The notes beneath the pieces were generated by a model. The model worked only from the letters and a program-made list of their open reading frames with translations, ran no database searches and was not told the origin of the DNA. Below, one piece after another: positions 7,324 through 15,288 of a DNA stretch of 24,008 nt. Position 1 is the first letter of the stretch. Each line of letters opens with the position of its first letter. This stretch comes from an uncultured Flavobacteriales bacterium. Its GTDB lineage: Bacteria > Bacteroidota > Bacteroidia > Flavobacteriales > Crocinitomicaceae. Both the position numbers and the translations under genes were made by a program. The stretch lies in NCBI GenBank assembly GCA_946480085.1, contig CAMLHZ010000027.1, positions 1 to 24,008 of the forward strand. Direction: 5' to 3'.

Positions 7324-8295
7324 TCACTCCACAATTAGTCTCTCTGTAGCGCTAGTTCCATTCACATTTAATTGCAGCAAATAGATTCCTTTTTGAAATT
7401 GATTTAGATATATGGTGGTGAGGGTGTTATGTGTTGTTTCGAATAAGGTTTTTCCGTTTAGATCAAGAATTCGGATACTTCCGTTTTCTTCCGACTGAAC
7501 AGTCACAAATTCGTTTGCTGGATTGGGTGAAACTGTAAAATTCAAAACCGATTCTTCTTTCATTCCAAGAACTCCATTGATAATTCCAATCGCGTCCAAA
7601 TCAAATCCTCCAGAATGAAATTCTGTTGGAAATGGATCGTTGATTGGATTTCCGGAACCATCAAGAGTGGTGTGTTCTCCATCAACATCGCCGACAACGT
7701 CAACCAAACGCACGAAGTTGATGTTTTGCAAATCCAGATTGGGAGAACCGGTTAATTCGCTCAAATCGAATGGAGTCCCATAGTTCACACGGTATTTTCC
7801 TGCTAAATTGTTAACCATTCTGCAATCTGAAATGGAAGAGTTGCCAAGCTGTGGAGCCAATGGAATCTCAGAAGTGGAGGGGAAGCGTACAAAGTCAATT
7901 CCGTTTGTGCTGACTTCAACATGCGCAAATTCCATGTATCCATCTACAAAACCGTTTTCAAAAACCGCAAAATCGAACCCCGGACCATCTTGAATCACAT
8001 AATCGAAGGTTAGAGTAGCAACGCCGCTGTCACCCAATGAAACAACTTGTGTTGCATTCGCCATTCCAAAAGCATCATCCAAATCGCCGTAACTGGCATG
8101 ATTCAAATCATCGTAGGTCACAGTTGTATCGTTGATGTTTACAAAGCCGCGTGTGATTGTTCCTCCGGTTGCCCAGGCAATAAAAGATGGACTCGATTTA
8201 TGAATTGCCGTTGTTCCAACACTATCTGGCGATGGAGCGAAACTTTGCGAAAAACCGAAGTTCGAGATGAACAGAAGTGGTAAATATTTAATCAT
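7324..8295 (-). CDS. T9SS-sorted surface protein, last gene of the B12 uptake operon
   Basis: The 323-residue protein has an N-terminal signal peptide (MIKYLPLLFISNFGFSQ), a mature domain with ATQVVSLGDSGVATLTFDYVIQDGPGFDFAVFENGF and an acidic FHSGGFDLDAIGIINGV segment, and a C-terminal T9SS type A sorting domain of about 75 residues (from VLNFTVSPNPANEFVTV to the end, ATERLIVE). The FDFAVFENG type of domain is one I associate with secreted proteins in Bacteroidota cobalamin loci, but I cannot name its family with confidence. Its start ATG overlaps the stop of the DUF5074 gene by 8 bases (ATGATTAA), so it is translationally coupled and under the cobalamin riboswitch. Likely role: a cell-surface component of B12 capture (inference). 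T9SS genes themselves are not in the window. Confidence 0.75.
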   Translation of the reverse strand: MIKYLPLLFISNFGFSQSFAPSPDSVGTTAIHKSSPSFIAWATGGTITRGFVNINDTTVTYDDLNHASYGDLDDAFGMANATQVVSLGDSGVATLTFDYVIQDGPGFDFAVFENGFVDGYMEFAHVEVSTNGIDFVRFPSTSEIPLAPQLGNSSISDCRMVNNLAGKYRVNYGTPFDLSELTGSPNLDLQNINFVRLVDVVGDVDGEHTTLDGSGNPINDPFPTEFHSGGFDLDAIGIINGVLGMKEESVLNFTVSPNPANEFVTVQSEENGSIRILDLNGKTLFETTHNTLTTIYLNQFQKGIYLLQLNVNGTSATERLIVE

Positions 8296-9373
8296 AGAAT
8301 AAAATGCTATTTGGGTTTAGACCAACTGAAAATGTTTGCTCTAAAATTCCGGATGTATTGAAAATGTGAATTTTGCCATTGATGGTATAGCCCATGGCGT
8401 CGCAGATGTAGAATTTATTATTAGATGCTCGGTATTGGATTCCAAAGAGTGTTTCCACATTTGTGAGATCAAAGAAATCTGTAGAGCTGATGGTTTCGCT
8501 TGCTGGATTGAACAATCGTGTATGAACAGTTGATCCGCTAGAACTCACAATGATAAATTGGTTTCCGTATTCCGAAATGGATGAAGCATTGAAGGTGAAA
8601 GTTTCTTCTTTTATTAACGAAACTGGATTGATACGATGCATACGTGCCGGTACGGAACCGTAATCACCACGAGAAATGGCATAGATTTCACCGCTTGCAT
8701 CAACGGCGATGTCGCCCATATTTGGTCCACACGCGATTTTCGTTTCTTCTGTTAACGTGTTTAGTGAAATGACAGAAACGGTAGAATCAACATCCGGGAA
8801 ATTCAATCCGCCCGAATTGCAAACGAACAATCTGTTATTGCTGATGGCCATTCCCTCAGGATTTGCTCCAACCTGAATTCGTTGCGTAATAGCTAAACTT
8901 GCTGTATCGAGAACATCCACATAACCATCGTAACAAGTAATAAATGCTTTTGATCCGTGGAAGGTAATGAAACGTGGTTGTTTCGGAGTTGTCCCATTCA
9001 TCATGCTAATTTGTGTGATGGAATTTCCTGTTGAGGCATTCATCACTTCAATCGTGCTGGAAACATTCACAATGATGTAAATTTTGTTTCCGTAACGCTG
9101 CATGTCGTTTCCGGTATCTCCTAAACCACGATTGGTTTTCTGCTCAAAGAAATTCGAAATACTTTCTCCGCTTGATGTATTCAACCAGCTTAAACTAGCG
9201 TTGTTGTGATTGAAAAGCCCTTCGTTCAAGACAAGAATTCCACCTGTCAAATTGTTCGGAGCTTCTGGTTCCGGTTCCGAAGTATGCTTCTTCTTGCAAC
9301 TAGCTAAGAACAGAATCGAAAAAACAAACGTGAACTTCAGCAAAATTCTTAAATCGAGGCTTTTATATCGCAT
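8288..9373 (-). CDS. DUF5074/YncE-like beta-propeller lipoprotein (BtuG-like B12 capture protein)
   Basis: The 361-residue protein has a lipoprotein signal ending LFLASC (C26 lipidated), followed by KKKHTSEPEPE, a charged linker as seen in surface lipoproteins. The body is a chain of repeats of beta-propeller type: NKIYIIVNVSSTIEVMNASTG, KAFITCYDGYVDVLDT, GANPEGMAISNNRLFVCNSG, GDIAVDASGEIYAISRGDYG, FYICDAMGY. This matches DUF5074/YncE-like proteins. In Bacteroides, BtuG is a seven-bladed surface propeller that binds cobalamin and sits on BtuB. The gene overlaps the receptor gene by 11 bases and the next gene by 8 bases. The cobalamin riboswitch at the operon head supports a BtuG-like role; ligand binding itself is inferred. 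Confidence 0.82.
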   Translation of the reverse strand: MRYKSLDLRILLKFTFVFSILFLASCKKKHTSEPEPEAPNNLTGGILVLNEGLFNHNNASLSWLNTSSGESISNFFEQKTNRGLGDTGNDMQRYGNKIYIIVNVSSTIEVMNASTGNSITQISMMNGTTPKQPRFITFHGSKAFITCYDGYVDVLDTASLAITQRIQVGANPEGMAISNNRLFVCNSGGLNFPDVDSTVSVISLNTLTEETKIACGPNMGDIAVDASGEIYAISRGDYGSVPARMHRINPVSLIKEETFTFNASSISEYGNQFIIVSSSGSTVHTRLFNPASETISSTDFFDLTNVETLFGIQYRASNNKFYICDAMGYTINGKIHIFNTSGILEQTFSVGLNPNSILFYD

Positions 9374-11300
9374 AGGTCAGTTTTATTTGATAATTGAATC
9401 CTGGTAGAACAAAATAACGGATATACTGATTGTACTGATTCGTAATGTTTTTCAGGGAAACATTCAATTTGAGCTGGTGTGCTTTGAAGTTGAACTTATA
9501 AGAACTTCCAAGATCAATGGTATAATAACCGTCTACAATATTGGAAGGAATGTTTTCCTGCAATGCGTAACGGAATCCCTGAAACATGAACAAGGAATAA
9601 ACAGTCCAGTTTTTTTGCGACCAATCCAGCTCGAAACTTCCGCTGGTGAAGGGAATGTAGGTCAATTGATTTCTATAAACTGAACTATTTCGATTACTTA
9701 GATCAATAGCACTTTGAAAGGTGAAATTGGCCGTTTGACCAAGAAACCCGTTTCCGATCTTAATTCGTGATTCATCGTAAATTTCAATTCCAGTTGACTG
9801 CGATTTTCCAATGTTTTGGATACTCCAGACAAATAGATTTTTTGTTGGAATTGCGAGAATCTTGTTCTCGTTATAGGTATAGAATGGCTCAATTCTAAAA
9901 GAGTTGTTCCAATTCTTGAGTTTCCAGTTTATTTTCAGCGGAACAGAAAGAATAGTCGCTTCTTCCGGTTTTAGATCCGTATTCCCAATTTGCTGGTAGT
10001 ACAATTCCGAAAATGTTGGTTGACGAACAGTGTATCTCGCAATGAATCCAGATTCCACATTTTTTGAAAACGTGAAAATGTATTGCAAAGCAGGAAGAAC
10101 ATTCCACGTTTTTCGATGAGCGATTGAGCTTTCATTATCTACATACTGAAATCCAACCTGAAGATCTAATTTTTGCTTCTCCGCTTTAAATTCTGTTGCA
10201 ATAAATTGGTTTAAGATCGTCCGATTTGGATTCCCCGAAATTGTTCCGGAAACAATCTTTTCGGCAGTGTATTCGGAACCAATAGAGGCTTTCAATTTTT
10301 CAGTAAACTGATATGCAAATTGTGATTGCCCATTCAGGTATTGCGTTTTGTAAGTTTGCTCCAAATAGCCTTGCGTATTCAGGTAATTGGAATCGAGGTA
10401 GGTGAGTTGACTTTGCTGAGTGGTGAATTCAGTGAATAGTGAAATGCGGTTTTTTGTGTATTTATGATAAACGGTTCCGGTTAGTTCCTGATTATCCAAA
10501 TATTGTTTGTTGTTAGCATTGTAGAAAACTACAGCGCCAGCCAATTCCTTATCAGACTGGAAATAATTTCCTTTTACCGAAAGGGTATTGTAATCGTTTA
10601 GTTTCCATGTTAGACTTGCTGTTGTAATTAAGTCTTTCAAGGCATTATTTTGTCTGTTTTCATCAATGGTGGTGAAACCATTTCTGTATTGGAAAGGAAA
10701 GTTTCCTTCGTATGTTCTTCCTCTCCCGGTTAAAGTGAAATACACATTCTTGAATCGAAGAGCCGTTCCTAAATCTATAGAATGATATCCAAACGAACCA
10801 TTCTGGTAGCCTAAACTGAATTTATTCTTTTCACTTTGAACAGAATGAATGGTTTTGATCTGAATTAAACTTCCCGACAATTTACTTTGAATCGGAAGTT
10901 CGATATCAGTTCCGTTTTGTCGAATGATCTGCACCGAACGAACAAATTCCGTTGGAGTTGCACTTAAGTCAACGCTTCCTGTTTGTGTAACCGGTTGATT
11001 TTGAAAATCTATAACAATGCTGGAGTGTGCGGCTCCCAAACTTCGGAATCCCGCTGTCTTTAATCCTCCAACATCGCCATAGTTCTTGATTTGCAAACCG
11101 GGCAGCATCATTAGGATGGTTCCGATATCGGCTGCTAATTTGCCCTCAATTTTTGATTGATTCAGTTGAATAGTGGTTATTGAGTTCTTCTTGATCTGTG
11201 AAATCAAAACTTCGTCCAATTCTTTACCAGTCTCTTGTCCAAACAGGGAATGTGGGAGCAAAAGCAACATAAATAATTGAATTGGACGAAGTGTTTTCAA
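9363..11300 (-). CDS. btuB: TonB-dependent receptor, BtuB-like cobalamin transporter
   Basis: The 645-residue protein has a signal peptide (MKTLRPIQLFMLLLLPHSLFGQ), a TonB-box-like segment KELDEVLIS, and a plug domain (about 40-155: LNQSKIEGKLAADIGTILMMLPGLQIKNYG, GGLKTAGFRSLGAAHSSIVIDFQNQPV, EFVRSVQIIRQNG). A 22-strand-type barrel rich in alternating aromatic residues follows and ends in an outer-membrane C-terminal strand, YQIKLTYAI. Length fits BtuB (about 600-700) and is shorter than SusC receptors; the N-terminal carboxypeptidase-like domain of SusC is absent. It follows the DUF4465 gene by 4 bases and overlaps the DUF5074 lipoprotein gene. The substrate is inferred from the cobalamin riboswitch and the partner genes. 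The gene symbol is by analogy. Confidence 0.85.
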   Translation of the reverse strand: MKTLRPIQLFMLLLLPHSLFGQETGKELDEVLISQIKKNSITTIQLNQSKIEGKLAADIGTILMMLPGLQIKNYGDVGGLKTAGFRSLGAAHSSIVIDFQNQPVTQTGSVDLSATPTEFVRSVQIIRQNGTDIELPIQSKLSGSLIQIKTIHSVQSEKNKFSLGYQNGSFGYHSIDLGTALRFKNVYFTLTGRGRTYEGNFPFQYRNGFTTIDENRQNNALKDLITTASLTWKLNDYNTLSVKGNYFQSDKELAGAVVFYNANNKQYLDNQELTGTVYHKYTKNRISLFTEFTTQQSQLTYLDSNYLNTQGYLEQTYKTQYLNGQSQFAYQFTEKLKASIGSEYTAEKIVSGTISGNPNRTILNQFIATEFKAEKQKLDLQVGFQYVDNESSIAHRKTWNVLPALQYIFTFSKNVESGFIARYTVRQPTFSELYYQQIGNTDLKPEEATILSVPLKINWKLKNWNNSFRIEPFYTYNENKILAIPTKNLFVWSIQNIGKSQSTGIEIYDESRIKIGNGFLGQTANFTFQSAIDLSNRNSSVYRNQLTYIPFTSGSFELDWSQKNWTVYSLFMFQGFRYALQENIPSNIVDGYYTIDLGSSYKFNFKAHQLKLNVSLKNITNQYNQYIRYFVLPGFNYQIKLTYAI

Positions 11301-11304
11301 TGGA

Positions 11305-12279
11305 TTATTTCTTTACGAACTTTCCTGCAGCTACTGTTGAAGCAGAAACCACTTTGTAAGTGTAAGTTCCAACAGCCAAAGCAGAAATATCGATAGTTGT
11401 TTTACCATCTACTTTTTCTGCAGCTACTAATTGTCCGTATGTGTTGTAAATCGAGATTTCTCCTTCAACTCCGGCAAAAGTAATTTCTGTTGAAGCCGGA
11501 TTCGGATAAACCGAGTAAGCTGTTTGATTCAATTCTTCAGTTGCAACAACATCATAAGATAAATTGTCCAAAGCAAAATAAGCAGGAGTATTCATTCCCC
11601 ATTGTCCAACATCTGAAGATTCTAAAGCGAATTCCAGGAATTGTACTTGTCCAAGTGGAGAAAGGTCAACAGATTCCCAGGTGTTCAAAATGTAATCCTG
11701 AGAATTATCCGCAAAACGGTAATCAGCTAAATAGAAAACCACAGTATCGGTCACTGCTGAATTTCCGTCAAGACCAATGATCAATAAACGGAACCAATCT
11801 TCACCATTTGTCCCGTCAGGATCTCCGTTTGCATCATTTACTGAACCAAATTGTTTCCCGAATGAATCGCCATTCAACATTGAAAGTCCGGCGTAAGTTG
11901 TATTTGTAATATCGATTGAAGAAACAATCTTCTCTGCTCCAAAATCAATGCTTCCACCATAGTTCAAAGCATATTTACTACTGTTTGAACCTGTTCCTGC
12001 GTAAGAAGAGTAATCGTTTGAACTTCCTGGAGTTGTTACATCAGTCGCATTCGAGTAAATGAAACCAGATGACCAATAGTCACCCCACTGAGATGTTGTG
12101 TACGTGTTTTCGAAGAATAAACCGTTAGAAGTAAAACCTCCAGATTGGTCAATTCCGAACCAAGCTGTATCTACTCCTGGAAGAGTAAGATCTTCAAATG
12201 TGATGGTAGTTTGTGCAGAAGCACTGTTTGCAATAAATCCGAAAACGATCGGAAGAGCGAACATGTAAATTTTTTTCAT
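11305..12279 (-). CDS. DUF4465 family protein with T9SS sorting domain, first gene of the B12 operon
   Basis: The protein is 324 residues from ATG 12279 (MKKIYMFALPIVFGFIANSASAQ, a good signal peptide); the in-frame extension to 12318 is unlikely because it would place 13 residues before the signal peptide. The mature part carries DUF4465-like features: TITFEDL, DTAWFG, GGFTSNGLFFENTY, WGDYWSSGFIYSNATDVTTPGSSNDYSSYAG, then WFRLLIIGLDGN and WESVDLSPLGQVQFLEFALESSDVGQWGMNTPAYFALDNL. The last about 75 residues are a T9SS type A domain (YPNPASTEITFAG ... GKFVKK). DUF4465 proteins occur in cobalamin-regulated loci, and I recall that BtuH, a B12-binding lipoprotein of Bacteroides, belongs here. In this copy the lipid anchor is replaced by a T9SS tail. 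Confidence 0.85.
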   Translation of the reverse strand: MKKIYMFALPIVFGFIANSASAQTTITFEDLTLPGVDTAWFGIDQSGGFTSNGLFFENTYTTSQWGDYWSSGFIYSNATDVTTPGSSNDYSSYAGTGSNSSKYALNYGGSIDFGAEKIVSSIDITNTTYAGLSMLNGDSFGKQFGSVNDANGDPDGTNGEDWFRLLIIGLDGNSAVTDTVVFYLADYRFADNSQDYILNTWESVDLSPLGQVQFLEFALESSDVGQWGMNTPAYFALDNLSYDVVATEELNQTAYSVYPNPASTEITFAGVEGEISIYNTYGQLVAAEKVDGKTTIDISALAVGTYTYKVVSASTVAAGKFVKK

Positions 12280-12353
12280 ACGCTTATTAAGCATTAAATA
12301 ATTAATAATCGGAAGCAAAACTTCCAGTAATAAAGCGAATGAAACTTGTGAAA

Positions 12354-12435
12354 AAAGAGTGACAATACAGTCCCGCTTATGCGGAGCGTGTAACTGACGT
12401 TGACTTTAATCTGAAGTCTTCATTCAATATTGTCA
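12354..12435 (-). terminator. Riboswitch expression platform: terminator hairpin
   Basis: On the - strand TGACAATA (12435-12428) pairs perfectly with TATTGTCA (12367-12360), enclosing an inner CCGC/GCGG hairpin, and is followed by CTCTTTTTT. The upstream arm starts one base after the B12 box. This is the layout of a transcription-terminating cobalamin riboswitch. Confidence 0.65.
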
Positions 12436-12436
12436 T

Positions 12437-12600
12437 GGCAGGTATTCTGACTCCCTTCAGTCTGTTTCGTCTTCCCATCATTGCGCCTTAGGCGGATCAA
12501 CAGTGACATTTTGAAACAGTATTAACGAAGGTTACAGCTGCAGATACAGTTTCGGATTCTCACCGAATTCCCTTTTCATTTCTAGAGTTTTACCTCGAGA
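12437..12600 (-). ncRNA. Cobalamin (B12/AdoCbl) riboswitch
   Basis: Reading leftward, the conserved elements occur in the expected order: AAAAGGGAA, then TTCGGTGAGAATCCG, a GTCACTG version of the GCCACTG core, a GGGAAGACG segment, and the B12 box AGTCAGAATACCTGCC (12452-12437). It lies about 160 bases upstream of the first operon gene and is preceded by a promoter. Binding of cobalamin should switch the operon off. Element sequences and spacing are distinctive, so identity is nearly certain; class (AdoCbl or other cobalamin) is not assigned. Confidence 0.95.
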
Positions 12601-12616
12601 ACAACCAATAACGTTG

Positions 12617-12649
12617 CAAATATACTCAAATGCCGTTATTGGTTTCAAA
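12617..12649 (-). promoter_or_regulatory. Bacteroidota-type promoter of the B12 operon
   Basis: On the - strand TTTG (12649-12646) is followed after 21 bases by TATATTTG (12624-12617), matching the -33 TTTG and -7 TAnnTTTG boxes. Transcription would begin just before the riboswitch. An exact 11-bp inverted repeat (12603-12613 with 12634-12644, ACCAATAACG core) brackets the -7 box and could be a regulator site. Confidence 0.6.
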
Positions 12650-12664
12650 AAAAGATTATTTTTG
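12639..12664 (+). promoter_or_regulatory. Candidate divergent promoter of the TPR-ribH genes
   Basis: TATTTTTG (12657-12664) fits the -7 box TAnnTTTG and lies 43 bases before the TPR gene start. The nearest TTG (12639-12641) is 15 bases upstream, shorter than ideal. It would overlap the B12-operon promoter back to back. Confidence 0.35.
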
Positions 12665-12666
12665 CA

Positions 12667-12688
12667 ACCTGTCAGCCGACAAGGCAGG
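12667..12688. repeat. GC-rich short repeat, copy 1 (ACCTGTC...GGCAGG)
   Basis: This 22-base GC-rich patch, with self-complementary TGTC/GACA and CCT/AGG parts, matches the reverse complement of 16797-16818 at 18 of 22 positions. Such compact GC-rich palindromes scattered between genes are common in Bacteroidota; their role is unknown. Confidence 0.5.
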
Positions 12689-12707
12689 CGCTTAAATAAA
12701 AAATTAC

Positions 12708-13343
12708 ATGTCTAATAATTCAACATTTTCTAGCGTTAAGAAGCAGTTTTCAGAGAATACGCAATTGAAGCGTATCACAATTATCATCGGGGCTGCAATA
12801 GTTTTAATAGGTGGTTACATCGCATATCATCAGTTGGTTGTTGTGCCAGGAGAAGTAAAAGCTGCTGATTCTTATTACGAAGGATTGAACTACGCATCTA
12901 AAGATTCAACTGACGCTGCAATCGAATCATTACGTCCACAAGTTAAAAAATACGATGGTTACAAAGGTGGTGAATTGGCACAGTACACTTTAGGTCGTCA
13001 GTATATGAACAAAGGTGAATTCAAAAAAGCTTTGAAAGAATTGGAAGACGTAGATTTGGATGATACTTACAACTCTGTTTTAGTTGTCGGATTGCAAGGT
13101 GATTGTCAGTCGGAATTGAAAAAATACAAAGAAGCTTTGGATTTATATCAAGAAGCTGCTGAAATGGATGACAACGAGTTCACTACTCCAATGTTCTTGT
13201 TCAAAGCGGCAACAGTTGCTGAAGAATTGAAAGATTGGGCGAAAGCAAAAGAAAACTACGAAAAAATTAGAGATAACTACAAAATGTACTACGATCAACG
13301 TCAGGTTGAAAAGTACCTTTCAAGAGTTTCAAACCGCAAATAA
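12708..13343 (+). CDS. Tetratricopeptide repeat membrane-anchored protein
   Basis: The 211-residue protein has a basic N-terminus, one membrane segment (about 24-42, ITIIIGAAIVLIGGYIAYHQL), and then periplasmic TPR-like helices, for example AQYTLGRQYMNKGEFKKALKELEDV and YKEALDLYQEAAEMDDNEFTTPMFLFKAATVAEELKDWAKAKENYEKI. The single anchor followed by TPRs resembles YfgM-type proteins, which assist envelope protein folding, but orthology is not shown. It precedes ribH by 9 bases in the same direction, so they are probably co-transcribed. A TPR protein next to ribH is an order I recall from other Bacteroidota. Confidence 0.85.
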   Translation: MSNNSTFSSVKKQFSENTQLKRITIIIGAAIVLIGGYIAYHQLVVVPGEVKAADSYYEGLNYASKDSTDAAIESLRPQVKKYDGYKGGELAQYTLGRQYMNKGEFKKALKELEDVDLDDTYNSVLVVGLQGDCQSELKKYKEALDLYQEAAEMDDNEFTTPMFLFKAATVAEELKDWAKAKENYEKIRDNYKMYYDQRQVEKYLSRVSNRK

Positions 13344-13352
13344 TATTAGGAA

Positions 13353-13832
13353 GTGGCTACAAGCTTAAAGAACTTATCAGAATATAATGAACTTCCAAAC
13401 GGTGCCGATTTTAGAATCGGCATTGTTGTTTCTGAATGGAACGGCCATATTACTTCTAAACTTTACGAAGGTGCTTTGGAAACTTTGTTGAAGGCAGGAG
13501 TGAAGGAAGAAAACATTACGGTTCATCAGGTGCCCGGTGCATTTGAATTGCCGCTAGGCGCGCAATGGTTGTTTGAAAAAAACACAGTTGATGCTGTTGT
13601 TGCTATCGGAGTCGTGATTCAAGGTGAAACACGTCATTTTGATTTCGTTTGCTCAGGAACAACGCAAGGAATTGTAGACGTAACGTTGAAATACAATCGT
13701 CCTGTTGGATTTTGTTTGTTGACCGACAACACAGAGCAGCAATCCATAGACAGGGCAGGAGGAAAACACGGAAATAAAGGCGTGGAAGCGGCGGTGACGG
13801 TGCTACGCATGTTGGATTTACATAGAAATTAA
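13353..13832 (+). CDS. ribH: 6,7-dimethyl-8-ribityllumazine synthase
   Basis: The 159-residue protein joins 5-amino-6-ribitylamino-uracil and 3,4-dihydroxy-2-butanone 4-phosphate to make the riboflavin precursor lumazine in the cytosol. Family motifs are present: FRIGIVVSEWNGHITSKLYEGALETL, the VPGAFELPLGAQ loop, AVVAIGVVIQGETRHFDFVC with the catalytic His (residue 95), and GFCLLTDNTEQQSIDRAGGKHGNKGVEAA near the end. The start is GTG at 13353, preceded by TTAGGA; no in-frame ATG lies near. It follows the TPR gene by 9 bases. No other riboflavin gene is in the window, as is usual for dispersed rib genes in this phylum. Confidence 0.97.
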   Translation: MATSLKNLSEYNELPNGADFRIGIVVSEWNGHITSKLYEGALETLLKAGVKEENITVHQVPGAFELPLGAQWLFEKNTVDAVVAIGVVIQGETRHFDFVCSGTTQGIVDVTLKYNRPVGFCLLTDNTEQQSIDRAGGKHGNKGVEAAVTVLRMLDLHRN

Positions 13833-13834
13833 AT

Positions 13835-13881
13835 GGGGAAAACCTGTACGGGCGTAACATTTTACGCCCCTACGGTTTCCT
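13835..13881. repeat. Long intergenic hairpin (REP-like) between ribH and glmM
   Basis: GGGCGTAA (13850-13857) and TTACGCCC (13862-13869) pair perfectly over a 4-base loop; the outer flanks GTA/TAC and GGGGAAAACC/GGTTTCC extend the stem imperfectly to almost the whole 70-base gap. No T tract follows directly. It resembles dispersed GGGCGTA...TACGCCC palindromes seen in many genomes. Confidence 0.6.
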
Positions 13882-13902
13882 CATTTCTAAAATCACACTA
13901 TT

Positions 13903-15288
13903 ATGACATTAATCAAATCTATCTCAGGAATTCGTGGTACAATTGGTGGTGTACCAGCTGATAATTTAACGCCTATTGATGCGGTACAATTTGCCGCAGC
14001 TTACGGAACGTGGTTGAAATCCGTTTCGGATACAAATCAATTGAAAGTAGTTGTTGGACGTGATGCACGTTTGAGTGGTGAAATGATCTCTACCTTGGTT
14101 GTTCAAACCTTGGTTGGATTGGGAATTGATGTTGTTGATCTTGGTTTGTCGACTACACCAACAGTAGAAATGGCTGTTCCTTTTCACAAAGCGAATGGTG
14201 GAATTATTCTTACAGCTTCTCACAATCCTAAACAATGGAATGCATTGAAATTGTTGAATTCGAAAGGTGAATTTATTTCTGGTGCTGAAGGTGAATTATT
14301 ATTAGATATTGCTTCAAAAGGAGCATTCACCTTTGCGGAAGTGGATGATTTGGGGAAGGTTTCAACCGATCCTGAGGCGATCAATCGTCATATTGAAGAA
14401 ATTATAGCATTATCAGATGTTGACATTCCAGCAATCAAAGCTGCGAATTTCAAAGTGGTTGTTGATGCGGTGAATTCTACGGGTGGAATTTCAGTTCCTC
14501 TGTTATTGAGAAAATTAGGTGTAACAGATGTTATTGAAATGTACTGTGAGCCAACCGGACATTTTCCGCATAATCCAGAACCTTTAAAAGAACATTTGAC
14601 GGAGCTTTCTGCTCGTGTAGTTTCGGAAAAAGCACATTTGGGAATTACTGTTGATCCGGATGTGGATCGTTTGGCATTGGTGAACGAGGATGGTTCAATG
14701 TTCGGTGAAGAATACACTTTGGTTGCTGTTTCAGAATACATTCTTTCCAAAAGAAAAGGAGCAACGGTTTCCAATTTGAGTTCAACCCGTGCTTTACGCG
14801 ACATTACTGAGGAAGTAGGCTGCGCTTACCACGCTTCTGCCGTTGGAGAAGTGAATGTGGTGGTGAAAATGAAAGAAACGAATGCCGTAATTGGTGGTGA
14901 AGGAAATGGTGGGATCATCTATCCGGAGTTACATTATGGTCGTGATTCTCTGGTTGGAATTGCATTATTCTTATCGCATTTAGCACACAAAAAAATGAGC
15001 ATGACAGCTCTGCGTGCCTCATACCCGAATTATGAAATGGCAAAGAAGAAAATTGATCTTCAGCCTGGAATTGATGTAGATGGAATTTTAGCGAAAATGG
15101 CTTCCAAATATGCTCATGAAGAAGTAGATACTGTTGATGGTGTAAAGATCTACATCGGAAAAGAGTGGGTGCACTTGCGTAAGAGTAATACCGAACCTAT
15201 TATTCGTGTGTATACGGAAAGTAAAGATGCACAAGCCGCTTCTGATCTGGCTGACAGAATTATTTCAGAGATCAATTCTTTGATTTAG
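13903..15288 (+). CDS. glmM: Phosphoglucosamine mutase
   Basis: The 461-residue protein is an alpha-D-phosphohexomutase and probably interconverts glucosamine-6-P and glucosamine-1-P for UDP-GlcNAc and cell-wall synthesis. All four active-site loops are visible: the phosphoserine loop TASHNP (S106), the metal loop DPDVDR (D251/D253/D255), the sugar-binding loop GGEGNGG (331-337), and the phosphate-binding loop RKSNTEP (426-432). Length is normal (about 445-465). The N-terminus MTLIKSISGIRGTIGG matches GlmM-type enzymes of Bacteroidota; a phosphomannomutase or phosphoglucomutase specificity cannot be fully excluded. It is 70 bases downstream of ribH, with a hairpin between, and its 3' end overlaps the opposing iron-permease-family gene by 17 bases. 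Confidence 0.93.
   Translation: MTLIKSISGIRGTIGGVPADNLTPIDAVQFAAAYGTWLKSVSDTNQLKVVVGRDARLSGEMISTLVVQTLVGLGIDVVDLGLSTTPTVEMAVPFHKANGGIILTASHNPKQWNALKLLNSKGEFISGAEGELLLDIASKGAFTFAEVDDLGKVSTDPEAINRHIEEIIALSDVDIPAIKAANFKVVVDAVNSTGGISVPLLLRKLGVTDVIEMYCEPTGHFPHNPEPLKEHLTELSARVVSEKAHLGITVDPDVDRLALVNEDGSMFGEEYTLVAVSEYILSKRKGATVSNLSSTRALRDITEEVGCAYHASAVGEVNVVVKMKETNAVIGGEGNGGIIYPELHYGRDSLVGIALFLSHLAHKKMSMTALRASYPNYEMAKKKIDLQPGIDVDGILAKMASKYAHEEVDTVDGVKIYIGKEWVHLRKSNTEPIIRVYTESKDAQAASDLADRIISEINSLI

Noticed and set aside
11490..11780. 96-codon + strand frame inside the DUF4465 gene
   Set aside because: Shadow of the T9SS tail and C-terminal DUF4465 coding sequence on the other strand.
14388..14804. 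138-codon - strand frame inside glmM
   Set aside because: glmM is intact with all four active-site loops; the antisense frame has no signal or domain.
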